Source of the DNA: Phocaeicola_A sp964481755
Lineage (GTDB): Bacteria; Bacteroidota; Bacteroidia; Bacteroidales; Bacteroidaceae
Reading direction: 5' to 3'
Length of the DNA stretch: 11,066 nucleotides
NCBI GenBank assembly: GCA_964481755.1
Contig: CAYZVH010000104.1
Location: 1-11,066 of the forward strand
Under the pieces are notes generated by a model. The model saw only the letters and a list, made by a program, of their open reading frames with translations, searched no databases and was not told the origin of the DNA. Shown here piece by piece: positions 1 to 8,401 of the stretch (within the stretch, counting starts at the first letter, position 1; every line of letters starts with the position of its first letter). The position numbers and the translations under genes are program-made.

Positions 1-2052
1 CATAGCCAACGGGACATCCCCGTCTTCATTACCGACATCAACAGCTACGACAAACCCGACGACCTCAACGAGGACGAGGTGCGCATCCCCTTCAGCGACG
101 ACGAGCTGCGGTTGGACTATCGGCATAACTCCTTCTATATCCTGTTCAACGTCATCGACTACACGCTGGCAGGCCAGGTGGAGTACGAATATAATATGAA
201 AGGCATCAGCGACACCTGGTACCGCACGGACAACGAGAACCGGGTGAACTTCCGCGACCTCGCCCCCGGTGAGTACACCTTCCGGGTGAGGGCACGGCTC
301 CACAATCAAGAGTGGGGGAAACAGATTACCACCATCCGCATCGTCATCACCCCACCCTTCTGGCTCTCGTGGTACGCCAAGCTGCTCTACGCCCTGCTCA
401 TCTGCGGCGCGGTGTACGCGTTCTTGCGCTTCTACATGCGTAAGCTCACCCTTGAGAACCGGTTGGAGTTGGAGCGGCAACGCCACGAGAACGACACCGA
501 GCTGAACAACGAGCGGCTGCGGTTCTACACCAACATCACCCACGAGCTGCGCACACCGCTGACGCTGATACTCGGTCCCCTGGAGGACCTGCTGGCCGAC
601 CGCTCGCTCTCGCCCAAGCATGCCAACAAGGTGAGCATCATCCACGACAGCGCCACCCGACTGCTCAACCTCATCAACCAGATACTGGAGTTTCGCAAGA
701 CGGAGACCCAGAACCGCAAGCTCTGCGTGGAGTATGCCGACATGGGGAAACTGATGCAGGAACTGGGACTGCGCTACAAGGAGCTGAACCAGAAACAGCG
801 GGTGAGGATTGACGTGGAGATAGAGACGCAAGAGACGAAGCTCTACTTCGACCCCGAAATCATGACCATCATCGTGGATAACCTCATGAGCAACGCCATC
901 AAATATACCGACGAGGGGAACATCACCCTGCGGCTGACCGCCGAGACGAAAGGGACCAACCGTTACACCGTGGTGCAAATATCTGACACGGGCTACGGCA
1001 TCTCCGCCAAAGCCCTGCCGCACATCTTCCAGCGCTACTATCAAGAGGGTGGTGAGCATCAGGCCTCGGGCTCGGGCATCGGACTGGCCCTGGTGAAATC
1101 GCTGGTCGACCTCCACCAAGCCACCATCGGTGTGGTAAGCCACGAGAACGAGGGCAGCACCTTCACCATGCAGCTACTGACGGACAACACCTACCCCAAC
1201 GCACAGCACAAGGAGCGGGAGCGGCAACCGGAGGTGGAGAAGGTGGAAGGCAAGGAGAAACCCATCCTGCTGGCCGTGGAGGACAACGAGGACATACGCA
1301 AGTACATACGTAGCTCGTTCGAGGACGAGTATGAAGTGCTAAGCGCCAGCAACGGACAGGAGGGTTGGGAGCTGGCCCAGGCCCGCATCCCCAACATCGT
1401 GGTGACGGACATCATGATGCCCGTGATGGACGGCATCGCACTATGCCGCCTCATCAAGGAGGACATGCGCACCAGCCACATCCCCGTGATACTGCTCACC
1501 GCCAAGGACACGCTGGCGGACAAGGAGGAGGGCTACCGCGCGGGAGCGGACTCGTTCATCACCAAGCCCTTCAGCGCCCGGTTGCTGAGCCGGCGCATAG
1601 AGAACCTGTTGGAGAACCGACGCAAGATAGCGGCCCTCATCGTGCAGTCCACCACCCCGGCCCACGAGGCGGAAGTCATCGAGGAAGTCGGCGGGCAGAC
1701 GGATGCGGAGAAGTCGCTCAGCAAACTCGACATGCTGTTCCTCAGTAAGGTGAACGCCATCATCACCGAGAACATCAGCATGGAGAAGATGGACGTGGCC
1801 TTCATCGCCGACAAGATGTGCATGAGCCACTCCACACTCTACCGCAAGATAAAGGGACTGACCAACATGTCCGTCAACGAGTTTGTGCGCAAACTGAAGA
1901 TGAAGTGCAGCCTGGAGCTGCTCAACTCCGGCGAATACTCCATCGGCGAGATAGCCGACATGACCGGCTTCAGCAGCGTCTCCTACTTCCGCCAGTGCTT
2001 CAAGGACGAGTATGGCACAGCGCCGTCAGAGTATGTGAAGAAGCAGAAATAA
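1..2052 (+). CDS. Hybrid two-component system (HTCS) regulator, 5' end outside window
   Basis: This is a sensor histidine kinase and AraC-type response regulator in one chain, the standard regulator of Bacteroidetes glycan-utilisation loci. The frame is open from base 1 (683 residues visible), so the GTG at 79 is not the start; most of the periplasmic beta-propeller sensor is missing. Visible order, numbered within the window: Y_Y_Y domain about 40-115; transmembrane helix about 120-145; coiled linker; HisKA with H-box THELRTPL, phospho-acceptor His181; HATPase with N-box (N294, N297), DTGYG (329-333) and GSGIG (357-361); receiver with acidic pocket E427/D428, phospho-acceptor Asp470 (TDIMMPVMDG) and Lys522 (TKPF); AraC helix-turn-helix about 590-680. 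All catalytic residues are present. It converges on the SusC/SusD-like operon, which it probably controls (inference). The Y_Y_Y domain and propeller would sense a periplasmic oligosaccharide; its identity cannot be read here. Confidence 0.96.
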   Translation, partial: HSQRDIPVFITDINSYDKPDDLNEDEVRIPFSDDELRLDYRHNSFYILFNVIDYTLAGQVEYEYNMKGISDTWYRTDNENRVNFRDLAPGEYTFRVRARLHNQEWGKQITTIRIVITPPFWLSWYAKLLYALLICGAVYAFLRFYMRKLTLENRLELERQRHENDTELNNERLRFYTNITHELRTPLTLILGPLEDLLADRSLSPKHANKVSIIHDSATRLLNLINQILEFRKTETQNRKLCVEYADMGKLMQELGLRYKELNQKQRVRIDVEIETQETKLYFDPEIMTIIVDNLMSNAIKYTDEGNITLRLTAETKGTNRYTVVQISDTGYGISAKALPHIFQRYYQEGGEHQASGSGIGLALVKSLVDLHQATIGVVSHENEGSTFTMQLLTDNTYPNAQHKERERQPEVEKVEGKEKPILLAVEDNEDIRKYIRSSFEDEYEVLSASNGQEGWELAQARIPNIVVTDIMMPVMDGIALCRLIKEDMRTSHIPVILLTAKDTLADKEEGYRAGADSFITKPFSARLLSRRIENLLENRRKIAALIVQSTTPAHEAEVIEEVGGQTDAEKSLSKLDMLFLSKVNAIITENISMEKMDVAFIADKMCMSHSTLYRKIKGLTNMSVNEFVRKLKMKCSLELLNSGEYSIGEIADMTGFSSVSYFRQCFKDEYGTAPSEYVKKQK

Positions 2053-2080
2053 GGAAGGGATAGAAGTGATACTAAATGTT

Positions 2081-2112
2081 AGCGGGACGGCTTCTCTCGA
2101 GGCCGTCCCGCT
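2081..2112 (+). terminator. Hairpin terminator between convergent genes
   Basis: A perfect 11-bp GC-rich stem (AGCGGGACGGC pairing with GCCGTCCCGCT) closes a 10-nt loop, 29 bp after the regulator's stop codon. Downstream on the plus strand is TGTTCCTTTTAT, a moderately T-rich tail. The same hairpin could also stop transcripts arriving from the facing SusC/SusD-like operon, where the following bases (AACATTTAG) are less U-rich. Terminator function is inferred from structure and position. Confidence 0.8.
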
Positions 2113-2147
2113 TGTTCCTTTTATAGGAAATGGTGAATTAAGACATA

Positions 2148-2165
2148 TCCAACTCGTTGGTTGGA
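2148..2165 (-). terminator. Weak hairpin after the SusD-like gene
   Basis: A 6-bp perfect stem (TCCAAC/GTTGGA) with a 6-nt loop lies 24 bp beyond the SusD-like stop codon. It has no good U-run on the minus strand (TATGTCTTAATT follows), so it may only be a 3'-end stabilising hairpin; the stronger hairpin at 2081-2112 follows it in the same direction. Confidence 0.3.
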
Positions 2166-2189
2166 CTTCATATATTAAGAGAGAGAATA

Positions 2190-3725
2190 TTACTCGTTAT
2201 CGTCCTCCTGGGTTATCGAAGGATTGTTCTCCATCTCCGTCTGAGAGATGTGCCATATCATCCGGTAGTCGCGAGCCGAATAGGTGACCGCATCGTAGCC
2301 TGAAATGTCGGCTGCGTGGTTGGTACTCTTCGAACGGTCAATCGTCTCGTTACGACGTTTGGCATCGAGGTAGCGATTGCCCTCCAGCCACGTGTCGATG
2401 CGCTTCTGTATGCAGATTTCCTGGTAGAGTTCATCGCCTGTAGCCGTGCAGGAGTAATCCGGTATACGGGTTTCCATCACAGTGTTGAGCATCTCACGGG
2501 CTTTCGCCTCGTTGCCGGCCAAATAGTAGGCCTCGGCAGCCACGAAGTACATCTCACCACTACGGAAGTAGATGATGGCCGAGGTGAACGGATCGCCGGT
2601 ACCGGTAAGGTATACGTCCCGGAACTTGTTCTGGATGTATTGCGTCATGTTTTGCCCCTCTTCGTACGCGTAGCTATTCTCAAGCAAGTTGTAGTCGGCG
2701 TTGTAGCCAAACCACTTCTTGCGGATGTCGTTGTCGGCGATGTGGTCATAGAGGTCGGATGCCACCAACTTGCGGAATCCTATGCCAGCATAACCAATCA
2801 TGTAGGAATCGACATGGGAGAAGAAGGAGGCATAGTAACCCGTCGTCTCGTTCGTCACACTGTATCCCCATATCACCTCGGACATGCTCAGGCTGTTGAA
2901 TCCGCTCAGCATCTCGCTCTCGAAGTTGAGCGGAGCGCTCTCGGCGGCTATCTGAGCATACTGTGCGGCCTTGGCATTGTCGCCGGTGAAGAGCAGCACG
3001 TTGGCGTAGATGGCAGCGGCGGCATATTCCGAGAGGCCTACCTTACCGTTGTGGAAAGCCTTACCCTTCAGGTAGTTGTAGCCCGTGTCGATGTCGGACA
3101 GTATCTGGGCGTAGATCTCACCCACGCTCACACGCTCTTGACGGTACTCGGTCTCGGTCTTCAAGGGCACACCAGGTTGGTCGGTGCCGACGCTATAAGG
3201 TTGTTGCCACAGGTTGATGAGCCAGAAGTAGGCGTAGGCACGCAACGAATAGGCCTCGCCCAGCATAATCTGGGCACTCTCGTCGGAGGGCTCCTCACCC
3301 TCGGCCGGCTTCAGCATCGAGATGATGGTGTTGGTGTTGTCAATCAGATTGTAAAACTGGTTCCAGGCGCTCTTCACACGACGATAGCTGCCCAAGCGGT
3401 TGTCCAACACATAGTCGTAGCAGAAGTAGTGCTGGTCGTTGTTGTAGGCCACATCCTCGCAGTAGAGGTCGGTAGCCAACTTGATAGCCGGCAGTCCGAA
3501 ATCGTCGTGGTTCATCCAATAGACATCTCCACCACAATAAAGGTTATAGTAGGCACCCGTGACGTAGGCCTGCACCTGCGAAGGGTCTTCCTGCATCGTT
3601 TCGTTTACGGTCTCCTCATCCAGGTATTCTGTCGGAGACACCTCCAAGTAGTCTTCGGAGCAAGCGGTTGCCAGCAGCATCGAGCCGCAGAGCAACCCGT
3701 TCAGTATGATATTCTTCTTTTTCAT
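2190..3725 (-). CDS. SusD/RagB-family surface glycan-binding lipoprotein
   Basis: This is a 511-residue outer-membrane lipoprotein that acts as the hinged lid of the SusC-like transporter and captures glycan (or another nutrient) at the cell surface. The signal peptide ends in a lipobox (LLATAC, lipidated Cys22) followed by SEDYLE, the acidic run typical of Bacteroidetes lipoproteins exported to the surface. Family hallmarks are visible: the N-terminal helical region with SLRAYAYFWLINLW; the C-terminal FRSGEMYFVAAEAYYLAGN segment; and the QKRIDTWLEGNRYLDAKRRN segment. Length is normal for the family. The ATG (MKKKN) starts 15 bp after the SusC-like stop codon, as expected for translationally linked partners. 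It is the last gene of the operon. The ligand cannot be predicted from sequence alone, and no neighbouring enzyme gives a hint. Confidence 0.96.
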   Translation of the reverse strand: MKKKNIILNGLLCGSMLLATACSEDYLEVSPTEYLDEETVNETMQEDPSQVQAYVTGAYYNLYCGGDVYWMNHDDFGLPAIKLATDLYCEDVAYNNDQHYFCYDYVLDNRLGSYRRVKSAWNQFYNLIDNTNTIISMLKPAEGEEPSDESAQIMLGEAYSLRAYAYFWLINLWQQPYSVGTDQPGVPLKTETEYRQERVSVGEIYAQILSDIDTGYNYLKGKAFHNGKVGLSEYAAAAIYANVLLFTGDNAKAAQYAQIAAESAPLNFESEMLSGFNSLSMSEVIWGYSVTNETTGYYASFFSHVDSYMIGYAGIGFRKLVASDLYDHIADNDIRKKWFGYNADYNLLENSYAYEEGQNMTQYIQNKFRDVYLTGTGDPFTSAIIYFRSGEMYFVAAEAYYLAGNEAKAREMLNTVMETRIPDYSCTATGDELYQEICIQKRIDTWLEGNRYLDAKRRNETIDRSKSTNHAADISGYDAVTYSARDYRMIWHISQTEMENNPSITQEDDNE

Positions 3726-3740
3726 AAAGCGCTAGATTGA

Positions 3741-6700
3741 TTAGAATGTTAATGAAAGGCCCACAGACATGGAGCGGATAGCTGAATAGTTGGCACGGGA
3801 CTGTCCGGAGATATACTGGCGGGGGTCCATACCTTTACGTTTCGACCAGAGGGCCACGTTGTCGGCTACGAAGTACACGCGGGCGTTGGCGATGTCCAGA
3901 GCCTTCAGCCATTTCGAGGGGAAGGTGTAGCCCAGCGTGATGTTGCGCAGGTTGAAGAAGTCCGCGCCGATGAGGAAGCGGTCAGAGAAGGTGTTGGCAT
4001 TCTGGTCGCCGTCGAGTACGGGGATGTTGCTGGTGGTGTTCGTCTCGCTCCAGGCGTTCAGGATATCCCTGTGCCAGTTGGCTCCCGCGTCACTACCGGC
4101 ATGCATGAAGCCGGCATACATGGAGTCGTAGATATCGCCGCCCAGCTGATAGTTGGCCGACACGGAGAAGTCGAGACCCTTCCAGGTGAACTCCGTGGTG
4201 ATGCCTCCCTGGAAATCGGGCAAAGCCGTACCGATATAATATTTGGTGGCCTTGGAATAATCGTCCGTAGTGACCGTCACGGTGTTGCCGTCCTCGTCTT
4301 CTTCATCCATGTACCAGAGTGAGTATCCTTCCTCGTCGACTCCGGCATAGCGATAGTAGTAGAAGTCCCATGTGCTGCGGCCCTCACGGATGTTGTAGTA
4401 AGAGTCGTGGGTGATGCCGGACTCGCGCTTCGACTCGGGGATGTCCGTCACCTTATTCGTATAGTGGGTTCCGGTGAAGGTCCATCTCCAGGTCATGTCC
4501 TCCGGCATGGGGATGTTCACACCCAGCGTGAACTCAAAGCCTTTGTTGGTCATGGTCAACGCGTTCTGAGAGATATAAGACACACCCGATGATATCGGCT
4601 GGGGCACGTTGTAGAGCATGTCCTCGGTGCGTTTGTTGAAGTACTCGATGTCCACATCCAGCAAACGGTCGAAGAGCGTGGCGCTCACACCTACGTTGAA
4701 GTTGTAGGAGGTTTCCCAGGTCAGGTCCTCGTTACCTTGGTAGTACTTCGACACGGAGAAGTCGCCATCGGAGTTAGCGATGGAGTATTGTGTCTTGTAA
4801 GCATAGAAGTTGCTAATCGACTCACCGGGATAATAGATGTCGTCGTTACCCACGCTACCGTAGCTGGCACGCAGGGTGAGGTTGTCCACCCAGCTCACAT
4901 CTTCCATGAAACGCTCTTTGCTGAGGCGCCACGAACCGCCTAACGACCAGAATGTTCCCCAGCGGTTGTCCTTGGCGAAGCGTGAGGATCCGTCGCGACG
5001 AATAGAGCCTGAGAAGTAGTACTTGTCGTCGTAGTCGTAGTTGAGACGTCCCAGGTAGGATTCAATGGTGTATTCATCGGTGTAGGAGTTCATACTCTCC
5101 ATCGTGATGGCATTGTTGTACTCCGATATGGTGGCGTCGAAGAAGTTCGTCTTGCTATTGTAGAGGTAGTTGTACTCGTAGTTGTAGTTCTCGTGGCCCA
5201 CCATCACGTCCAGGTGATGTTTGCCGTCGAAGGTCTTCGTGTAGCTAAGCAGTTCGTTCACGGTGTACGACTCCTGACGGGTACGGTACTTGTAGCCACG
5301 TCCACGGGCAGCGTAGGCATCGCCGAACGAAGGTGTAGTGAAGCGGTTGCGCGACTGGTTGGTCACGTCGTAGCCCATGTTGGCCTGCAACTTGAAGTCT
5401 TTCAGGAAAGAGATAGTAGCGCCGAAGCGGCTGGTCAGGTTGTCGCTGAGCGTCTGGTTTTGGTTGGCATCGTCCGAAGCCACCACATTCTGGTTGCTAC
5501 CCCACGCACGTGCTCCGTAGGTGCCGTCACCAAAGTCGTAGAGGGCGCTGCCGTCCTCGTTGTAGAGGCGGTTGCCCTGCTGGTCGTAGGCATAAACCGG
5601 ATAGATAGGAGCAATCTGCTGTGTGAACATAAAGGTGTTCACATAGTTGCTCAGGCTGGAGACTGCCTGGCTGTTCTGTTCGCCACGGGCATAAGCCACG
5701 CTACCATTCAGTTTGATGAAGCGGTTGACGTTGTAGTCGCCGCTGGCGCGTACGGACAGACGGCTATAGTCGGAGTTGCTGATGATACCCTCGTCGTCGA
5801 GGTATCCCAGGGAGAGGTAGTGTGTCGATTTGTCCGAACCACCCTGCACGGTGAGTGTGTACTCTTGACGCATACCGTCGCGCAGAGCCTCTTTGGCCCA
5901 GTCGTCGTTGTAGCGCAGAGGGGCTGTCGTCAGGTTTCCGTTGGCATCCACAACAGCGTCATCGGCACACATGTAGGGGTTGTAGCCCAGCGCGTTGATG
6001 AGGGAGGAAGAGGCCAGTTCGGCTGAACCCAACTGGTTCTTGAGCACCGTCCAATAGGTGGTCATGTACTCACCCGGGTCTTTCATGATGTCGTACTCGG
6101 GGATACCACGGCTGTTAACACCCACACGGGCGTCGAAGGTCACTTTGGACTTCTGGGCCGAGTTACCCTTCTTGGTGGTAATCATGATGACACCATTGGC
6201 TGCGCGCGATCCGTAGAGTGAGGTGGAGGCGGCATCCTTCAGCACGCTCATCGACTCGATGTCGGCGGGGTTGATGGCTGAGATGTTGCCGTCGTAAGGC
6301 ACACCGTCCACCACGTACAAGGGGTTGGAGCTGGAGTTGATGGAGCCGATACCACGGATGCGTATCGTGGCGGAGCTACCCGGCTGACCGGACTGCATGG
6401 CCACCTGCACACCAGGAGCGGCACCTTCCAGGGCCTTGCTCACGTTGGACACTTGCAGCTTCTCAATGGATTTGGATGATACCGTGGAGGCGGAACCGGT
6501 GAAGGATGACTTCTTGGCAGTACCATAGGCAACCACCATCACCTCGTCCAACACCTCGGCGCTGGACTTCAGCACCACCCGAATGAATTTACCTTTGACA
6601 GGTACCTCTTGGGTCTCCATACCCACATACGACACTACCAAGGTCTTGGCCTTGGCCATGTTCACATTGCTGATGGAGAACTTTCCGTCGTAATCGGTGA

Positions 6701-6860
6701 CGGCACCCATGGTCGTACCCTTCACCAATACCGACGCACCGATAATCGGCTCATCGTCGTCAGCGGAGATCACAATACCCGAAAGGGTGGTGGTCTGCGC
6801 CATCATCAAATAAAAACTCAAAAAGAAGCATGATAGTAACGTTAATAGTTTCTTTCTCAT
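3741..6860 (-). CDS. SusC/RagA-family TonB-dependent outer-membrane transporter
   Basis: This is a 1039-residue TonB-dependent importer of the SusC type, working with the SusD-like lipoprotein encoded just downstream to pull oligosaccharides or other nutrients into the periplasm. Order: signal peptide 1-21 (cleavage near MMA-Q); carboxypeptidase-regulatory-like beta domain about 26-100 (LSGIVISADDDEPIIGASV, then TDYDGKFSI); linker DEVMVVAYGT (105-114); plug domain about 118-232, with the SusC signatures ALEGAAPGVQV, IRIRGIGSI, PLYVVDGVPYDG and SLYGSRAANGVIMITTKKG; then a large beta-barrel ending in the aromatic residue expected for outer-membrane assembly (SVGLSLTF). The ATG at 6860 is preceded by an AT-rich leader and a consensus promoter. 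The gene is intact. The DNA of its leader and signal peptide resembles that of the gene starting at 10128. Confidence 0.97.
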   Translation of the reverse strand: MRKKLLTLLSCFFLSFYLMMAQTTTLSGIVISADDDEPIIGASVLVKGTTMGAVTDYDGKFSISNVNMAKAKTLVVSYVGMETQEVPVKGKFIRVVLKSSAEVLDEVMVVAYGTAKKSSFTGSASTVSSKSIEKLQVSNVSKALEGAAPGVQVAMQSGQPGSSATIRIRGIGSINSSSNPLYVVDGVPYDGNISAINPADIESMSVLKDAASTSLYGSRAANGVIMITTKKGNSAQKSKVTFDARVGVNSRGIPEYDIMKDPGEYMTTYWTVLKNQLGSAELASSSLINALGYNPYMCADDAVVDANGNLTTAPLRYNDDWAKEALRDGMRQEYTLTVQGGSDKSTHYLSLGYLDDEGIISNSDYSRLSVRASGDYNVNRFIKLNGSVAYARGEQNSQAVSSLSNYVNTFMFTQQIAPIYPVYAYDQQGNRLYNEDGSALYDFGDGTYGARAWGSNQNVVASDDANQNQTLSDNLTSRFGATISFLKDFKLQANMGYDVTNQSRNRFTTPSFGDAYAARGRGYKYRTRQESYTVNELLSYTKTFDGKHHLDVMVGHENYNYEYNYLYNSKTNFFDATISEYNNAITMESMNSYTDEYTIESYLGRLNYDYDDKYYFSGSIRRDGSSRFAKDNRWGTFWSLGGSWRLSKERFMEDVSWVDNLTLRASYGSVGNDDIYYPGESISNFYAYKTQYSIANSDGDFSVSKYYQGNEDLTWETSYNFNVGVSATLFDRLLDVDIEYFNKRTEDMLYNVPQPISSGVSYISQNALTMTNKGFEFTLGVNIPMPEDMTWRWTFTGTHYTNKVTDIPESKRESGITHDSYYNIREGRSTWDFYYYRYAGVDEEGYSLWYMDEEDEDGNTVTVTTDDYSKATKYYIGTALPDFQGGITTEFTWKGLDFSVSANYQLGGDIYDSMYAGFMHAGSDAGANWHRDILNAWSETNTTSNIPVLDGDQNANTFSDRFLIGADFFNLRNITLGYTFPSKWLKALDIANARVYFVADNVALWSKRKGMDPRQYISGQSRANYSAIRSMSVGLSLTF

Positions 6861-6902
6861 AGGTTCTCTCTTTTAATTAGTTAACAATATTATTAATTAC
6901 AC

Positions 6903-6920
6903 TAGCCTTACAAAGGGCTA
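6903..6920 (-). promoter_or_regulatory. Leader hairpin near the 5' end of the SusC-like mRNA
   Basis: On the minus strand TAGCC pairs with GGCTA, and after a bulged C two further T-A pairs close a 3-nt loop. The hairpin lies about 5-10 nt after the expected transcription start and about 43 nt before the ATG. A hairpin so close to the 5' end could protect the message or modulate translation; this is inference. Confidence 0.4.
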
Positions 6921-6929
6921 AATTGGGCG

Positions 6930-6962
6930 CAAAAGTAAGTAATATAAATTACAACTGCAAAA
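6930..6962 (-). promoter_or_regulatory. Bacteroidetes-type promoter of the SusC/SusD-like operon
   Basis: On the minus strand the -33 element TTTTG (6962-6958) is separated by 20 bp from the -7 element TACTTTTG (6937-6930), matching the Bacteroidetes primary sigma consensus TTTG-N19-21-TAnnTTTG. Transcription should start near 6925, giving a leader of about 65 nt. The AT-rich DNA upstream (6963-7052) is where an HTCS operator would be expected; no convincing operator repeat was identified. Confidence 0.8.
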
Positions 6963-7052
6963 TATATGAAAATTATTTTTAGGCGGGTTAACGATTGTAT
7001 TCATACATAGTCGTCACTATTTTAGTCTACATCGCACACTTCTCTTATGTAA

Positions 7053-7089
7053 ATCGGTGAGTATCAGTCGTCAGTCGATACTCACCGAT
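7053..7089 (-). terminator. 13-bp perfect inverted repeat between the two operons
   Basis: ATCGGTGAGTATC (7053-7065) and GATACTCACCGAT (7077-7089) form a perfect 13-bp stem around an 11-nt loop. It lies 67 bp past the stop codon of the lipoprotein gene and about 90 bp upstream of the SusC-like promoter. On the minus strand TTTACAT follows, a short U-run, so it probably ends the upstream three-gene operon. A protein-binding palindrome upstream of the promoter is the alternative. Confidence 0.6.
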
Positions 7090-7104
7090 ATTTTACCCAT
7101 ATTG

Positions 7105-7137
7105 AGCACACCGGCTCCAGTGAGAGCGCGATGTGCT
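7105..7137 (-). terminator. Bulged hairpin just after the lipoprotein gene
   Basis: Read on the minus strand, AGCACATCG pairs with CGGTGTGCT (9 bp including one G-U wobble). After a single bulged C, an inner 4-bp stem GCTC/GAGC closes a 6-nt loop. It starts 20 bp beyond the stop codon at 7157. It lacks a U-run, so it is more likely a 3'-end structure or processing stop than a complete intrinsic terminator. The wobble pair fits RNA made from the minus strand. Confidence 0.45.
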
Positions 7138-7156
7138 TTGACTTAAAGGGGTTACA

Positions 7157-8359
7157 CTACTTGCTACCGCCACCGGTGTGGTTGCGCTTCCACGTCTTGG
7201 TGGCTACGGTCACGGCACCATACTGCTTGGCAGAGACTGACTTGCCCAGCACAGAGGCAGTGTAGGTGGTGACGGCCTGTGTGCCGCTGATGCTCATAGC
7301 GGTACCTACGGGCAACACGGTGTTGAGAGTCTGCGTGCCGGTGGTTACCTTATAGCCCGAACCGGTGGTGCGCACAAGCATCTCCACGAGGTAGGCCATA
7401 ATCTTGTTGCTCTGGCCCTCCACGTCGGTACCCAACTTATAGGTGTACGAAGCGCTGGTCACCGTCATCTCCTTGGAGCCATAGAGGTTGTCCCACTCGT
7501 CCTGTGCGAACTTGATGGCTTCCGTAGAGGTCGACGACACAATCTTGGCAGAGCAGAACAGAGCGTAGGTGGCAAACTCGTCCACCTCGATGGTGATGAG
7601 GCCGCGGAAAGTGTTCTTCTCCGCCGATACGACATCTTTCCACTGACCGTCCACGTACTTCTTGGCAGTCACATCATTCAGCATATCGCGGTCCACGTTG
7701 AACGACAGGGACAACGACTTCTTCAGCTTCACGTTGGGCTTGGAGCAGGAAATGTCGGAGCCGATGAGGTAAGCACCGTTGTCGGTGTCGTCGGCACGGG
7801 TAAAGAGGAACGAGCCCTTGGTGGCAATGGCTGCGCTTTCCGTGTAGGTCGGTGTGACGACGATCTCGGCCTCCTCATCCTCGAGCGCATCCTTCGGGGC
7901 TTCCACCTCCACCTCAATCTTGGCGGCGGTGTTGTTCTGCAGCGTCTCGGTCTTGGTCTCAGCGCTCAATGAGCCGTCGGCCTTCTTCTCCATCTTCACG
8001 CCCGCGTTGCTCAGGGTCACGTTCCACACTTGATTGTCGTTGGTACCTACGGTCACCACGTCCGACTTCGACACCTTGTCGGTGGCAGAGGCCGACATGT
8101 TGTGGGTACCCGTCGACACATCGTCGAAGGTAAACATACCGTCTGTTCCGGTAGTGGTGGTTTGGTCGTCCATGGTGACGGTGGCACCCATAATGGCTTC
8201 ACCGGACATGGCGGTCACCATACCACTGATGCTGTTCTTCACTTCGACCACAGGAGGCTCTATGTACTCCGGGTCGTCATCGTCTCTGCAGGCTGTGACA
8301 CCCAGTGCGAGCGTCAAGCCGAGGAGTGCGGACACTCCATAGAATTGAATCTTTTTCAT
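7157..8359 (-). CDS. Surface-type lipoprotein with carboxypeptidase-regulatory-like and ZU5-like regions
   Basis: This 400-residue lipoprotein probably sits on the outer membrane facing outward. The ATG giving MKKIQF is chosen over an in-frame GTG at 8377 because it opens a normal signal peptide. Lipidated Cys24 (GVTAC) is followed by RDDDD, resembling the acidic surface-export signal of Bacteroidetes lipoproteins. Residues about 42-115 form a carboxypeptidase-regulatory-like beta sandwich (ISGMVTAMSGEAIMGATV, then TGTDGMFTFDDV). Residues about 145-268 resemble a ZU5 domain (VEAPKDAL, KLKKSLSLSFNVD, YVDGQWKDV, VDEFATYALF). The last 130 residues are unrecognised and end in a Gly/Ser/Lys tail. 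It is the last gene of an operon with two YjbH-like genes (42-bp gap). No catalytic motif was seen; an adhesive, scaffolding or polymer-holding role is inference. Confidence 0.85.
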   Translation of the reverse strand: MKKIQFYGVSALLGLTLALGVTACRDDDDPEYIEPPVVEVKNSISGMVTAMSGEAIMGATVTMDDQTTTTGTDGMFTFDDVSTGTHNMSASATDKVSKSDVVTVGTNDNQVWNVTLSNAGVKMEKKADGSLSAETKTETLQNNTAAKIEVEVEAPKDALEDEEAEIVVTPTYTESAAIATKGSFLFTRADDTDNGAYLIGSDISCSKPNVKLKKSLSLSFNVDRDMLNDVTAKKYVDGQWKDVVSAEKNTFRGLITIEVDEFATYALFCSAKIVSSTSTEAIKFAQDEWDNLYGSKEMTVTSASYTYKLGTDVEGQSNKIMAYLVEMLVRTTGSGYKVTTGTQTLNTVLPVGTAMSISGTQAVTTYTASVLGKSVSAKQYGAVTVATKTWKRNHTGGGSK

Positions 8360-8401
8360 AAACAAAAGTATTAACACACTTATAAATAATTAGTAATCTC
8401 A

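Noticed and set aside
79..81. GTG as the start codon of the regulator
   Set aside because: The frame is open to base 1 and the preceding residues fit the end of the periplasmic sensor, so the gene begins before the window.
2316..3740. Long plus-strand open frame (474 codons) antisense to the SusD-like gene
   Set aside because: It mirrors a clear SusD-family gene; the translation is rich in Val/His/Gly with no domain and no start context, as expected for the antisense frame of GC-rich coding DNA.
5193..6026. Plus-strand open frame (277 codons) antisense to the SusC-like gene
   Set aside because: It lies entirely inside the transporter barrel region and has no signal, domain or promoter.
8363..8370. 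TACTTTTG (minus strand) just before the lipoprotein ATG, resembling a -7 box
   Set aside because: No TTTG lies 19-21 bp upstream, and transcription would start at or inside the start codon; chance in AT-rich DNA is more likely than an internal promoter.
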